Positions 37,535-48,300 of a DNA stretch of 64,000 nucleotides are shown piece after piece; within the stretch, counting starts at the first letter, position 1, and each line of letters begins with the position of its first letter. A model generated the notes under the pieces. That model saw nothing but the letters and a program-made list of their open reading frames with translations, ran no database searches and had not been told where the DNA came from. A program made the translations under genes and the position numbers. Origin of the DNA: Paramoeba atlantica (Eukaryota; Discosea); contig CDRNVI010000054.1 in the NCBI GenBank assembly GCA_977017575.1, forward strand, positions 434,001 to 498,000, read 5' to 3'.

Positions 37535-40333
37535 ATGGTATACCTTCGTGGAGTAAGAAGTGTGCCGCCGCAGCTTGTTTCTTCAAAGAAATCTTCCCTA
37601 GTTCTTCCTACAACGAAGCGACACACTCTCCGTACCCAACGAAGATCTGGAGGTCTACCCAATAGTGATGGTTCACCGTTCACCTACACCATATATTCAA
37701 AGTGTTACGACTGTTTAGTGCGGCGCTCTATAATAAGGCAGCGATACTTGTTCTCATCAAGTTCTCCTGTGCTCCGCGGGTATCGTATTTATCTTTCGTA
37801 TTTACGACCCGGGGCGCAATTTGCTCCCTTTCTACAGATGGCAGCCCTAACCAAGGGATCTGGACGCAAAGCGATTTCTCCGAAATTGTTTGCCCACTTT
37901 GAAGAACAGCTCCGTTCATACGTCCCCGGTTGGGAAAAATCAAGCTCTCAATCGAGCAACCTTTTATGCGCTTCCTATAAGTTCTTGCCTACTATGTCCC
38001 AGCCCACACTGTCGGTGGTGTCTGCTTTCTTCCTTGGAGAGCCTCGCACCCGAACCAAACTGCGACTCGATTTTTATGGCGGGCTTGCAATCGAAATTTT
38101 GAACCCCGAGCATGTATTAAACAAAATAAAACAACAGGAAGAGAACACAAGAACCCATTTCTCCGCCCACAAACCGGGTCTCTCCCCTGCTTGGACTTTA
38201 CCGGGTATAACCCCCCACCGTCCCAAATCAGGGCCCTCTTTTACTACCAAAGTTTCACCCCACCGGAGACAACGACACAGAAAAAAGTACCCCACACCCT
38301 CCAACGGGTCCTACTCCCCAACAGGTGCTTCTTTGACCCAACAGCCCACAGGTTGTTCTACCCTCCAACAACCCCACATCATTGAACCCACCTTTCGTGG
38401 AGTGTCCAGGGGGATTGCAGATCACCCCACCCCCTTCCCACCCTCTCCCTCAGCAACAAGTTGTTCCACAACCCCACCACACAATGTGGGTCTAACAACC
38501 GACCCCACCAACCCCTTCTCCCCCTCTCCCCCCACAAGAAGCGGACCAACAACACGTGTCTCAGCCCAAACACCCAACGCTCCACTCCATCCCCCAACGA
38601 ATCTCTCACTCTCCCCAAGTGAGACACGTCCAAGTGCGGCACGTTCAGGTGGAACGAGTCCGAGTGGAATAAGCTCAAGTGGAACAAGTCCGAGTGGAAC
38701 ACATCCAAGTGGGACAACGACAACACGTTCTTCTTCCTCTTCTCCCTCTATAGCTCCACAAGATGGAGAGCTTCCCTCTCACGCCCCACAGGGTGCAGAG
38801 CTTCCCTCTCACGCTCCACAGGGTGCAGAGCTTCCCTCTCACGCCCCACAGGGTGCAGAGCTTCCCTCTATAGCTCCACAACGTGGGGAGCTTCCCTCTC
38901 AAGCTCTACGGGGTGCAGAGCGTCCCTCTATAGCTCTACAGAGTGCAGAGCTTCCCTCTGTAGCTCTACGGGGTGCAGGCCCCCCCCCTGACCCCTCCCC
39001 CCCCGCGCTCTCCCCCACCGACCTCGACCCCACCTTCCCGGCCCCCGCCCGCGGCCTCTCCGTTCTCCTCCCCCACGCCCCCGCCGGTCTCGCGCTCTCC
39101 CCGCTGTTCCGGTTCCCCGCGGGGGGGCCGGACACGGTGGAGCAGGTGGAGACGGGGGTGCTGGGGACCGGGGTGGTCCTGCGGGGGATCTACATGTGGG
39201 AGACACGCAGGGGGGTAATGGGGGTAGACGATAAAGAAAAAGAGAAGGGAGAAAAGGAGAAGGAAGAAAAGGAGAGGGAAGAAAAAGGGGAAAGCACGAC
39301 CAGAAACTACCCCAGGGAGGGCGAGAATCGAAAAAGGGGGACCACGGGGTTGGAGGCTTGGGGAGAGCCGGGGGGGGCGGATTCCGCGACGGGGAGGGCT
39401 GAAAAAGGCGGGGAAGAGGGAAAGGTGGAGCTTACGATGGTGCTGACACGAAAACTTGAGGTACAGCGTCCCATGTTGTGGGGCTCACATCAGCCCTCCT
39501 TTCGGGAGGTGTTGGAGGGATTCTGTGATCTTGCGAAACGCTCACAGCTCGGTGGGGAAGCGGGGCCTTCTCGGAAAGGTGCAGCGCCCACGCTCGGGGT
39601 CGAGGAGATGAGGCGCTGTCGCGGAAAGAAGCCGTATTGGCGGCAAATGCCGCGAAAGGCATCTACTGAGGTGGGAAGGGCAGAAAACCATAAGACGTGT
39701 TGTGGAACGGATATCCACAAGGAGGAAATGGGTTCGTGCACAAAGGATGAGGTGTTGAAAACGCGTTCGGTGGATTCTCACGCCTGTGAGGAAGATTGTA
39801 AGGATCATTGTTTCAGTGATACTTCGTCGGAAGTACCGGATATTGCATCCGTAGAATCTTCTCTTTCTGGATCGTTAGATCCCGAAATATCTGGTTCCAC
39901 TTTGTATTCGGCGCAGGGAAGGACGACTATCAAGCCCGTATCTTCTCTTCCCGATCGATTTAAAAGAAAGTCTACTACTAACCTGGACGAACCGAACGTA
40001 GATAACTCATCATCCACGGAACTACGAGAACAGGGAAGTACACCGGTTTGCGCCACCCCCATCGAGTGTTTTAATCATTTCACTGATCCCAGAAGGCGTA
40101 TAAGTACTGGAGGAACAATAGCGTCTGGTCCATATGGAAAAAAGGAATTAGCACACTACGCTGCAAGCGCGTCTCGATGTTTCCGATTTTACAACGCCTA
40201 TATGGAGTGCAGAGTCCGGACGGGCGAAAAACCGCCTGAGACGGAACTTAGTACGACGAGGTTTGTTCAAAACTCGATTCGCCAAACTCTTCCTTCGACT
40301 CTAGAGTATATGAGAAGAATACTGAATTTGTGA
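37535..40333 (+). CDS. Unrecognised large protein with Pro/Ser-rich centre and 10-residue repeats
   Basis: The open frame encodes 932 residues from the ATG at 37535. A more likely start is Met102 at 37838, directly after TTGCTCCCTTTCTACAG, which would leave 831 residues. I do not recognise the family. A possibly folded N region (about 102-200, KLFAHFEEQLRSYVPGWEK ... LSVVSAFFLGEPRTRTKLRL) is followed by about 280 residues of Pro/Thr/Ser-rich sequence. Eight units of a 10-residue repeat (APQGAELPSH type, DNA 38753-38992) come next. A second conserved-looking block (about 490-565, PARGLSVLLPHAPAGLALSP ... VVLRGIYMWETRRG), a Lys/Glu stretch, a block around MVLTRKLEVQRPMLWGSHQP and a Cys-containing C terminus follow. 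The ordered N block plus long disordered tail recalls regulatory scaffold proteins, but nothing specific. Composition flips from C-rich to G-rich at about 39115. Confidence 0.7.
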   Translation: MVYLRGVRSVPPQLVSSKKSSLVLPTTKRHTLRTQRRSGGLPNSDGSPFTYTIYSKCYDCLVRRSIIRQRYLFSSSSPVLRGYRIYLSYLRPGAQFAPFLQMAALTKGSGRKAISPKLFAHFEEQLRSYVPGWEKSSSQSSNLLCASYKFLPTMSQPTLSVVSAFFLGEPRTRTKLRLDFYGGLAIEILNPEHVLNKIKQQEENTRTHFSAHKPGLSPAWTLPGITPHRPKSGPSFTTKVSPHRRQRHRKKYPTPSNGSYSPTGASLTQQPTGCSTLQQPHIIEPTFRGVSRGIADHPTPFPPSPSATSCSTTPPHNVGLTTDPTNPFSPSPPTRSGPTTRVSAQTPNAPLHPPTNLSLSPSETRPSAARSGGTSPSGISSSGTSPSGTHPSGTTTTRSSSSSPSIAPQDGELPSHAPQGAELPSHAPQGAELPSHAPQGAELPSIAPQRGELPSQALRGAERPSIALQSAELPSVALRGAGPPPDPSPPALSPTDLDPTFPAPARGLSVLLPHAPAGLALSPLFRFPAGGPDTVEQVETGVLGTGVVLRGIYMWETRRGVMGVDDKEKEKGEKEKEEKEREEKGESTTRNYPREGENRKRGTTGLEAWGEPGGADSATGRAEKGGEEGKVELTMVLTRKLEVQRPMLWGSHQPSFREVLEGFCDLAKRSQLGGEAGPSRKGAAPTLGVEEMRRCRGKKPYWRQMPRKASTEVGRAENHKTCCGTDIHKEEMGSCTKDEVLKTRSVDSHACEEDCKDHCFSDTSSEVPDIASVESSLSGSLDPEISGSTLYSAQGRTTIKPVSSLPDRFKRKSTTNLDEPNVDNSSSTELREQGSTPVCATPIECFNHFTDPRRRISTGGTIASGPYGKKELAHYAASASRCFRFYNAYMECRVRTGEKPPETELSTTRFVQNSIRQTLPSTLEYMRRILNL
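38753..38992 (+). repeat. 30-bp minisatellite coding for APQGAELPSH-type repeats
   Basis: Eight tandem 30-base units. The first four are nearly identical and the last four drift (ALRGAERPSI, ALQSAELPSV). The frame is kept. Length variation between strains would be expected. Confidence 0.9.
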
Positions 40334-40892
40334 GTTCAGTCGTGGAGAATGCTGTGTCCACAACGTAGCACACTTTCCTGTTCAGTTTCCTATCAATTCT
40401 TTCGTGAAGGAAATGATTCATAAATGTGCTATGAGCGAACTCATAGGATATTTGAAAGTTAAAAATATGTTCTCCAAGGATGAGCTAAGTGTGGGAATAT
40501 TTTCGAGCGATCTGTGTCATCTCGAAGCCTGATGGTTTCCTTGAGTCCCCTTAGTCGGTTCGAGAAACAGTTCAATGAATTGTTGTAATGGAATGGTATT
40601 CTTGACAACAGCACACAATGAATTACTACTCATTACTACGGTTCAGTTTGCAGATGGATATCCACTCAAATGGTTTCAACGCATCTGCGTTCTGCTGAAA
40701 AACACTGTTCATGATTTTTGACAACGTTTTTTTCCTATTTACCTTTCTAATTATCTTTGTAAGCTCTCCATCAGAGTGAGGAGATTGAATGCATCATGAC
40801 GACTTGAAATGCGTATTCGCGTTACAAATAGTCTACATGTATTTTATTGCCTCCATCCATAGATTCACTATTACATGTTTTTCTAAACATTA
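40334..40892. other. Intergenic region before LRR copy F
   Basis: AT-rich, no supportable frames or repeats. Confidence 0.4.
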
Positions 40893-41828
40893 ATGGATAT
40901 CCGTCGATTCCCTTCGATAATTTTTTTGTCACTCTCGCACGACCCCTCCGACGTTCCGGGAAACAGATGTGAGTCTAGGAGTGCGGCGAATCCAAACCCA
41001 TCCGCGTCGAGTCAGACACACAGACACTCTTTGGTACGTTCGGGAAAGGTGAGCCAGGCTACCCTACCGGAAGAATACAAATTGGCCCAACTGGTGCGAG
41101 ATTTGGAGATGATTCGCAGAGACTTCGTCTGGGTCCCACAGACCACGTACCACCCTGTACTGTTGAAGCAGAGTTACGTTGAATCTGGATTGCCCGAGTC
41201 TTGGAGTACCAGCACCCCAGCGTGCGAATGGTTTGGTGTAAAGTGCAACGACAACAGTCAGATAGTAGAAATATGTTGGGATGGTGATGAAAACCAGATT
41301 TTACGCGGTATCATATATTTTCAACATCTTCCGCAGACATTGCTCAGATTCAGCGGAGAAAGGCACGCCATGAGAGGTCTTGTTTCATTACGTGAACTCC
41401 CACTGAATTTAGAAGTGTTTGACCTGACCATAAACAATTTTCAGGGTGAATTAGATTTGAGTTCCCTTCCTCAAAGCATGAAAGCACTAATATTAGGCCA
41501 AAACGCGTTCAGGGGTGAAATTTGCCTCACAAATCTTCCGTCACATCTGGAGAAGCTTGATCTTCGATGCAACGATTTATCTGGATGTCCCGACTTAACT
41601 GCTTTGCCAGCGAGTTTGCAGATCCTTAATCTTGGAATCAACAAATTTTCTGGGATTGTTGACTTGACCCACATGCCCCGCTGTATAGAGCAACTTTATT
41701 TAGGTCATAACCAGGATTTACTTTGTCGCATGCCCGCCAGCACTCCAGGTAGACCGGCTGGCGAAATATGCAAGCCTGAACGCTGGAATGCTGTTTCGGA
41801 GGAGAATACGATAAATTGGTCTCAATAA
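40893..41828 (+). CDS. LRR-family protein (copy F)
   Basis: The 311-residue member starts MDIRRFPSIIFLSLSHDPSD, a moderately hydrophobic start that may be a weak signal peptide, then a Ser-rich spacer. The cap is KVSQATLPEEYKLAQLVRDL, but about 30 extra residues (about 72-102, including FVWVPQTTYHPVLLKQSYVE) separate the helix from W104 and ACEWFGVKC (Cys111, Cys118). No other copy has this insert. About seven repeats follow, including LPSHLEKLDLRCNDLSG and LPASLQILNLGINKFSG. The C-terminal cap is altered: after HNQDLLCRMPAST the usual LPxG...TxI is replaced by a Pro/Gly/Arg-rich end (GRPAGEICKPERWN...NTINWSQ). The gene is intact and AT-rich, about 560 bp downstream of the unrecognised large gene. 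Confidence 0.8.
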   Translation: MDIRRFPSIIFLSLSHDPSDVPGNRCESRSAANPNPSASSQTHRHSLVRSGKVSQATLPEEYKLAQLVRDLEMIRRDFVWVPQTTYHPVLLKQSYVESGLPESWSTSTPACEWFGVKCNDNSQIVEICWDGDENQILRGIIYFQHLPQTLLRFSGERHAMRGLVSLRELPLNLEVFDLTINNFQGELDLSSLPQSMKALILGQNAFRGEICLTNLPSHLEKLDLRCNDLSGCPDLTALPASLQILNLGINKFSGIVDLTHMPRCIEQLYLGHNQDLLCRMPASTPGRPAGEICKPERWNAVSEENTINWSQ

Positions 41829-42026
41829 TTTTCGGAAACTATTTTTTTTGCTTTTTTTCTCATCACCTAAATTACCTACTACGTCTTTTTCTCAGTACTA
41901 ACTTCGTTTTGCTAAATAGATTGACCTACATGTAGATCTCTATGATAAAACATTTTGCTCCGTCTGCAGAGTATGGTCGTAATAATACTCTTTATTTTTT
42001 GGGGGGGGGGATTCAAAGTTTCTAAT

Positions 42027-42190
42027 TTTGCTCTTTAGTTCAAGTTTTCGAGTTGTATGCTCTTTGGTTCTTGCCCGCATCACATGTTCTTGCGATTCAA
42101 TTTTACAAATTTTGTTCTTTCCTTCCAGTTTTCGAGTTGTATGCCTTTTGATTCTTGCCCGCATCACTTTTTTCTTGGGATTAAAATTTA
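42027..42190. repeat. Tandem duplication, about 82-bp unit
   Basis: TTTTCGAGTTGTATGC followed by TTCTTGCCCGCATCAC occurs at about 42047 and again at about 42129, with related flanks. A G-run (42001-42010) precedes it. Confidence 0.8.
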
Positions 42191-42590
42191 CAAGTTTAGC
42201 GACACCAATATAAATTTATTTTTTGTACTCATTTAATCACCCCTCTACCTTTATTATTGGAAACTGATATGGGGATTACGCATCCCGCTCTGTGCACTTG
42301 CACATGACAATCGAGCTCTCTGCACCTGGGACCCGAGCTCTCTGCATCCACATACCTCCGATGAGGACGAAACCTCACATGATCCACCCGTGGTATGCGG
42401 GGAAGGTCATAGTGAAGCAAATCTTCCATAAGTGCACGATCAAAGATTGTCCGAATACTAGGAATTACGTTGTCGAACGAGATTCGGAGAAAGGGACTCT
42501 GGAAACTTTGGTTTGCACCATCGGTTCATGATCTAACACAGTTGTCGCGGTGCCTAATAATTGTAGGCTTGTCCTACAATAACGGGTCAG

Positions 42591-42973
42591 ATTGAACGAA
42601 GTTTGCACACTTTGTAATAAAAATTCTAAAAGTGACCAAATATCAACAAATTCCAAAGAAAATCAAAATGATGCAGACAAGACGATTTCCGCACAAAACA
42701 ATGCAACATCCAACAAAACTCGTACCAGCGGGCTTAACCTCACTTAACCTCAATAAACGGAAGACGTGTGACACAGTTCATTTCAAGACACTCACAACAA
42801 AACCCACCATCAAAGTGATTGACCATGATTTTATCCGTACCTGAGAACGTAAAAAGGTCAAAGATACTAGCAAAATTTCTAAACTATATGTTTTGCAAGC
42901 AACAGAAGCAAAAAATAATAATAATAAAGATCATTTTTATTTTTTTTGAAAAAGTGTGCAAACTTCGTTCAAT
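42591..42973. repeat. Inverted-repeat element, 22-24-bp arms
   Basis: ATTGAACGAAGTTTGCACAC (42591) and the complementary GTGTGCAAACTTCGTTCAAT (42954-42973) bound about 380 bases without recognisable coding content. It is probably a MITE or the remains of a small transposon. No clear target duplication is visible. Confidence 0.7.
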
Positions 42974-43386
42974 TCCACCGAATAACGTTGTGGAACAATG
43001 GACGGAGAAAGCGAGGTAGAAAGGTCCTTTGGTGTTCACAAAATGGGGTTCATATTTACAAAAAAACGCACTGGCGCATTTTTAAAACTCTTTATAGTAG
43101 AAGTTCTACGAAATGCGATTCGTTCTAATAACGAATTTTGGGGTGGGACGAAAATTAGGTTCGCTCACATGTTCTAAAAATCTAATAAATTTACACAGAA
43201 CAATTTGAAATTTCTTGAATTTCGAATCATAGTATGAAATGAAAGTTTACTAATCACGCTAACCGCACCCGGTTCGGCCTCCACGGATTTCTGGGTTCTG
43301 ATCTCCAAGTTATAATTTCATATAATTCTATTTCAGTCCAATACCTCCCCTAGTAACAAAATAGCATTCCCTTACTCTTTCCCTCT
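42974..43386. other. Intergenic region upstream of SSRP1
   Basis: No gene. CTATTTCAG at about 43328-43336, about 50 bases before the ATG and followed by a pyrimidine-rich leader, is a good candidate 3' splice acceptor for cis- or trans-splicing. Confidence 0.4.
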
Positions 43387-44904
43387 ATGTCAACCCCTTC
43401 ACTCTCCTGTCAATCCTGGGGTGAGATCTCACTGGGCGACCACGCGGTGCGGTTGAACGCGCACGACCAACACGCCTTACTCCAAATCCCCTTCTCCCGG
43501 GTTCTCTCCTGCACGCAAAGCAAAACCGACGTCACCTTCCAACTCGGATCCGCAACCTCCGAATCCGCCACTTCCCCCGAATCCCCCACCCCTTCCGACG
43601 CACCCCGTTTCGAGGCCCAACCCCACGAAATTCGCCTCTCTATCCCCCCAAAACCCTTAGGACTCGATCCCGACGACAAGGATGGGGCCAAAACCCTCAC
43701 CCAGCTCGTTCAAGGACATTTACTTACCCACACGCTTCCCCTTCCCCCTCCCGACACGGTAGAAGGCTCCAATGTCGCCCCCGACGACCCCTCCCCCCTC
43801 CCCCCCGTTCTCGCGACCCTCCCCGATCTCACCTGCGCGGCCCCCAGCGCTGTGTTCTCCATGACGCTAACCCCTACGCTTCTCCAGCTCCGGGAGTCCA
43901 AAAAGAACCAAACCTACGGGATCCCGATCCACACCCTCCAGTGTATGTTTCTCCTCCCCCACCCCCTCGGGGGGCGCAAGTACTTTATACTGGCGCTCTC
44001 CTCCCCGATTCGCATCGGGGCCTCCGCACACAAACTGCTGGTGTTTGTGTTTGATGAGGAGGAGGTGTGTGGGGAGGGGGAGGGGGAGGGGGGGGAGGCC
44101 CAGGGCTCACAACCCAAGACCTCCACAACCGCACAAACAGTGAATTTGACCCCCTCACAAATTCAACAACACTTTCCCGCCTCCTCCGGGATGTTGGCCC
44201 CCGTGATGAGCGGGCCACGGAATGAGGTGGTGGCGAAACTGCTCAAAGGGCTGACCCAAAAAAAGATTTTGGGACAAAGTTTGTTTCGCCCGAGGGCAGC
44301 GGGGGGGAATGCAAGTCACTGTCCCGCGGTCCGGGCCGTACATAAGGGCCAGACCGGGTTTGTCTACTTGTTGGACAAATCGCTGCTGTTTTTGCATCGC
44401 CCCGCGGTGTATGTGCGGTATGAGGAAATCAAGGAGGGGAAGGTGGAGGGGTTGGGCGGGGGGGCGTTGAATCGAACTTTTTCGGTGACGCTGGTCACGA
44501 ACCGGGGTGAAAAATTGATGTTTGGGGCCATCGATAAGGCTGAGGGTTCTGGGGTGATGGCGTGGATGAAAGCAAGGGGCGTGGGGTTGATCACCGATGA
44601 GGAAGGGGAGGAGGAAACCGACAGTGAGGAGGAGGAGGAAACCGAGGACAGTGATGTAAGCTCCGGGGATTTTGCAAACTCCAGTGAGTCGGAGAGTGAG
44701 GGGAGTGAGGGTTCTTCAGACTCGGAGAGTGAGGCAGAGCGCAAAGAGCGGAAGAGGAAGCGCAAGGAGATATCGAAAAAGGAGAAGAGTGACAGAAAGA
44801 ATCATAAAAAGGAGAAGCGAAAACACAAGGACAAGAAGCACAGGAAAGACAAGCACAGGGACAAAGACAAGCATAAGAAGAAACATCGGAAGCACAAGGA
44901 GTAG
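43387..44904 (+). CDS. FACT complex subunit SSRP1/Pob3
   Basis: The 505-residue protein is the small subunit of the FACT histone chaperone, which with Spt16 loosens and restores nucleosomes during transcription and replication. The N-terminal domain begins SWGEISLGDHAVRLNAHDQH. The SSRP1 domain with PH-like folds includes YGIPIHTLQCMFLLPHPLGG and RKYFILALSSPIRIGASAH (about 175-215). The second PH-like domain (Rtt106-like) holds VRAVHKGQTGFVYLLDKSLL (about 317-340) and runs to about 395. An acidic Glu/Ser tract (about 405-455) and a strongly basic Lys/His/Arg tail (about 455-505) follow. No HMG box is present, as in yeast Pob3 and unlike animal and plant SSRP1. The tail may take over DNA binding. 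C-rich codons up to about 44050 switch to G-rich ones after. RPB2 follows 400 bp downstream on the same strand. Confidence 0.92.
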   Translation: MSTPSLSCQSWGEISLGDHAVRLNAHDQHALLQIPFSRVLSCTQSKTDVTFQLGSATSESATSPESPTPSDAPRFEAQPHEIRLSIPPKPLGLDPDDKDGAKTLTQLVQGHLLTHTLPLPPPDTVEGSNVAPDDPSPLPPVLATLPDLTCAAPSAVFSMTLTPTLLQLRESKKNQTYGIPIHTLQCMFLLPHPLGGRKYFILALSSPIRIGASAHKLLVFVFDEEEVCGEGEGEGGEAQGSQPKTSTTAQTVNLTPSQIQQHFPASSGMLAPVMSGPRNEVVAKLLKGLTQKKILGQSLFRPRAAGGNASHCPAVRAVHKGQTGFVYLLDKSLLFLHRPAVYVRYEEIKEGKVEGLGGGALNRTFSVTLVTNRGEKLMFGAIDKAEGSGVMAWMKARGVGLITDEEGEEETDSEEEEETEDSDVSSGDFANSSESESEGSEGSSDSESEAERKERKRKRKEISKKEKSDRKNHKKEKRKHKDKKHRKDKHRDKDKHKKKHRKHKE

Positions 44905-45306
44905 ACGGTGCGCTTGTAAAGTCGCTGTATACATTTCTACACTGTATTCTTAGAAACCAGGTTACCTAGATTGCTCTGAATTTCGTATGATCACTCAGGC
45001 TCTATATATTTGCGCTTTCTCACGTTTTTGGATATTTAAAAAGTCACCCTCAGCTACTTTCCAACCTTTCCTTACTTTGCTGTTCATAAAATTGGCGAAC
45101 GTTTTTCACGTTCCAATACATAATTCATGGGTTTTTTAGAACCAAAGCACTGGAAACGTCAAGTTTTCTACGGGGAAATTTGCACCTTTATGATAACCCT
45201 AATCACTTTTCTCCAAACCTATGAAGTATGAATTGTAAGTCGAAAACCCACCACATTCCTCACCCCTAGACACTTTACTATTCCATACAACACCCCATCC
45301 ACCCCC
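44905..45306. other. Intergenic region between SSRP1 and RPB2
   Basis: No gene. The last 40 bases are C/A/T-rich after CTCACCCCTAG (about 45260-45270), which has the look of a polypyrimidine-AG acceptor. Confidence 0.4.
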
Positions 45307-48300
45307 ATGTCCGCTCCTGACGAAATCGACACCCTTGAAGCCATCGACGAGCTCAGTCTCGACGACGCCGAGCTCTCCTCCACCTCCTCCTCCTCCCAAG
45401 CCGCAACCCCCCATCCGGAGGACCCCTTCTCCCCCGCCTCCCCCGCTCCCCCCTCCACCCTCCCCCCCACCCCCTCCCACCTCTCCCCGGAACAGCTCTG
45501 GGAGGTCGTCACCGCGTTCTTCACCGAGAAAGGCCTCGTGTCCTCCCAGCTCGACAGCTTCAACCATTTCATGCTCGTCGGGCTCCCCCGGATTTTGCGC
45601 GAGACCCGACCGATTGAAATCGAACTCACCAACGCGAATCACCCCGGCGAAGACCCCTCCAGTTTTTGTCGCGAATTTGTTTCCATCGAGTTAAAAGATT
45701 TAACCCGAGCCGTGCCGCAAGATGAGACCGCATTACCGTTGGGCGGGGAGGAGGCCCGGCTGCTGTACCCGCAGGATTGTCGGCTGCGTCGGCTGACCTA
45801 CGCAGGGGCCATCATGGCCGATGTCCGGGTCCGACGCTTTTCACAACAATCCCCCGACAGTGAGTTTGTGTTACTGTCGGATCATTTGCATGCGAAAATC
45901 GATATCGGTCGCGTCCCGGTGATGTTGAAATCACAGTGGTGTAATTTAGCCAAAGTCACGGAGCGTGAAATGCCATGGGCCAGGGAGTGCCTCCATGACC
46001 AGGGGGGGTATTTTGTCGTGAAGGGGACCGAGAAGGTCATGGTCGCCCAGGAACGACAGGCGAGTAACCATGTGATGGTTTTCGCACGGGGGAAATTGGA
46101 CACGGTTTCGCATATGGCGGAGATACGAAGTGCAATGGAAGGGTCGTATCGCGCCCCGAGTACGGTGAAATTAAAGCTGATGGCGGAAATTGGCACATTG
46201 CGGGTTTTTCATAAAGCGCTGGCCGAAGATATTCCTCTTTTTGTGCTGATGCGTGCCCTCGGGTGTGGAAGTGATAAGGAGGGGATGACACTTTGCGCGT
46301 ACAACCTGGAAGATTTTGAAATGTTGGAGAAACTGCAGCCCAGCGTCGAGGAGGCGAAAGATTTGCCGAGTGCGTCCCAGGCGGTTCGCTTTATTGCGCT
46401 TCGGTATCGCCCGGATTTAGCCACGAGACCGGCTGCGGAACAGGAAGCGGTAGGGCGGCAATTCCTCCAATCCACGTTTCTACCGCACATGGGGGTAGAG
46501 CCTGGATGTGAGCGCGGGAAGTCGTACTACCTCGGGTATATTGCTCATAAACTGTTACTCGTCGCGCTTGGAAGACGGGAACAAGATGATCGTGATTTTT
46601 ACGGCAACAAACGTATCGACACTGCGGGCGCGTTGCTGGGGCAATTGCTAAGTGCAGTGCTCTCCCATGCGATGCAAAAAAGTTTGAAACCGTTTCTGGA
46701 CCGGGAACTGAAAAAGCGAGCTCAGCTGAATCTGCGGGATGCTTTTGAGCGCTGCGTAGCGAATGCCGTCACCGCGAACTTGGCCTACGCCTTAGCCACA
46801 GGAAACTGGGGTGTCAAAGGACAACTCGAGGGGAGCAAAACCGGAGTCGCGCAAGTGCTCAATCGTTTGACCTACTCCTCTGCGCTATCTCATCTTCGAC
46901 GACTTAACACGCCAATTGACACGAGTAGTAAGCAAACCAAACCCCGTATGTTGCATTGTACCCACTGGGGGATGCTGTGTCCAGCCGAGACCCCGGAAGG
47001 GGGGCAATGTGGGCTGGTGAAAAACCTCGCGTTGTTGAGTCTATGTAGCGTAGGGGCGGCAGACCCCCAAGGCGTGATTCGTTGGCTCGAGCAAGCGGGG
47101 GTAGAGCCCCTCGAGGAGCTCAATATGAGCCACTCCGAGGAGGGGTTTCGTGTGTTTGTTAACGGGCGCTGGATTGGTACCCACCACGACGTGTTTCCTC
47201 TTGTAGAGAAGATGAAACGGGTGCGAAGAGAGAGCCGAGCCCTGACCGCAGCTCCGCGCGTGTTGTCGGGAATCCAAGAGAGCGCGTGGGAACCGGGGCG
47301 TGGGTTTCAAGCCGGAAGATCTCCTCATCAAACCACTCTGGCCCACGCTGCCGCCAGCTCCCTGAACGCCAGCGGGGACTACCTCAGTATTGTCCACGAC
47401 ATCCGAGACAAGGAGCTGCGTATTTGCACCGATGCGGGCCGTCCCGTGCGCCCCGTTTTTGTCGTCCACAACCATGAGGTGAGCCTAACGCGACACGCCT
47501 TGGAGCGGTGCAAACAGGTTGCCGCGCGGAGCCCCGGAAACTCCCTGTGGTCACTTCTCCTCCAGGGCCCCTACATTGACTTTCTAGACGTCGAGGAGGA
47601 GGACACCGCGCTGATCGCCATGTCCCGCACAGAGCTCGCGAAGAACGCCTACACCCACTGCGAGATTCACCCCAGTTTAATCCTCGGGATCTGCGCCTCC
47701 ATTATTCCCTTTGCCGACCACAACCCCGGCACACGAAACACCTACCAAAGCGCCATGGGGAAACAAGCCATGGGCATTTACGCCTCCAACTACAATCTCC
47801 GCTTCGACACCACCGCCCACGTCCTCTACTACCCCCAAAAACCACTCTGCCGCACCCAGGCCATGAGCTACATGCACAGCAACGACCTCCCCGCGGGCCA
47901 CAACGCCATTGTTGCCATCATGTGCTACAGCGGGTACAACCAGGAGGACTCCGTCGTGATGAACCAAGCCGCCATCGACCGCGGCTTCTTCCGCAGCGTA
48001 CGCTACCAAGTCTACGAAGACGAACCCGGCTCCCACGAGACCTACGAAAAACCCGACAAAACCTCCGCCCGTCTCCGTCGCAATCTCAACTACAACCTGC
48101 TTGACACCGACGGTCTCGCGATTCCCGGGAGTGTCGTCACCGGCAACGACGCCATCTTTGGTAAAACCGAACCCAACCCCGAGAACCCCATGGAAAACCC
48201 CTCCGCCGCCTTCCCCAAAAAAGACAACAGCACCGCCCCCAAGATCACCGAACACGGCACCATCGATGCCGTTCTCCTCACCGAGACCACCTCCCCGCTG

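Noticed and set aside
37535-38200. Idea that the large gene is an Atg13/HORMA scaffold
   Set aside because: Ordered N block plus disordered tail fits in outline only; no HORMA or Atg13 motif can be pointed to.
42292-42531. Plus-strand frame of 79 codons with several Cys/His
   Set aside because: Considered as a zinc-finger transposon fragment, but no spacing fits a known finger and no related copy was seen.
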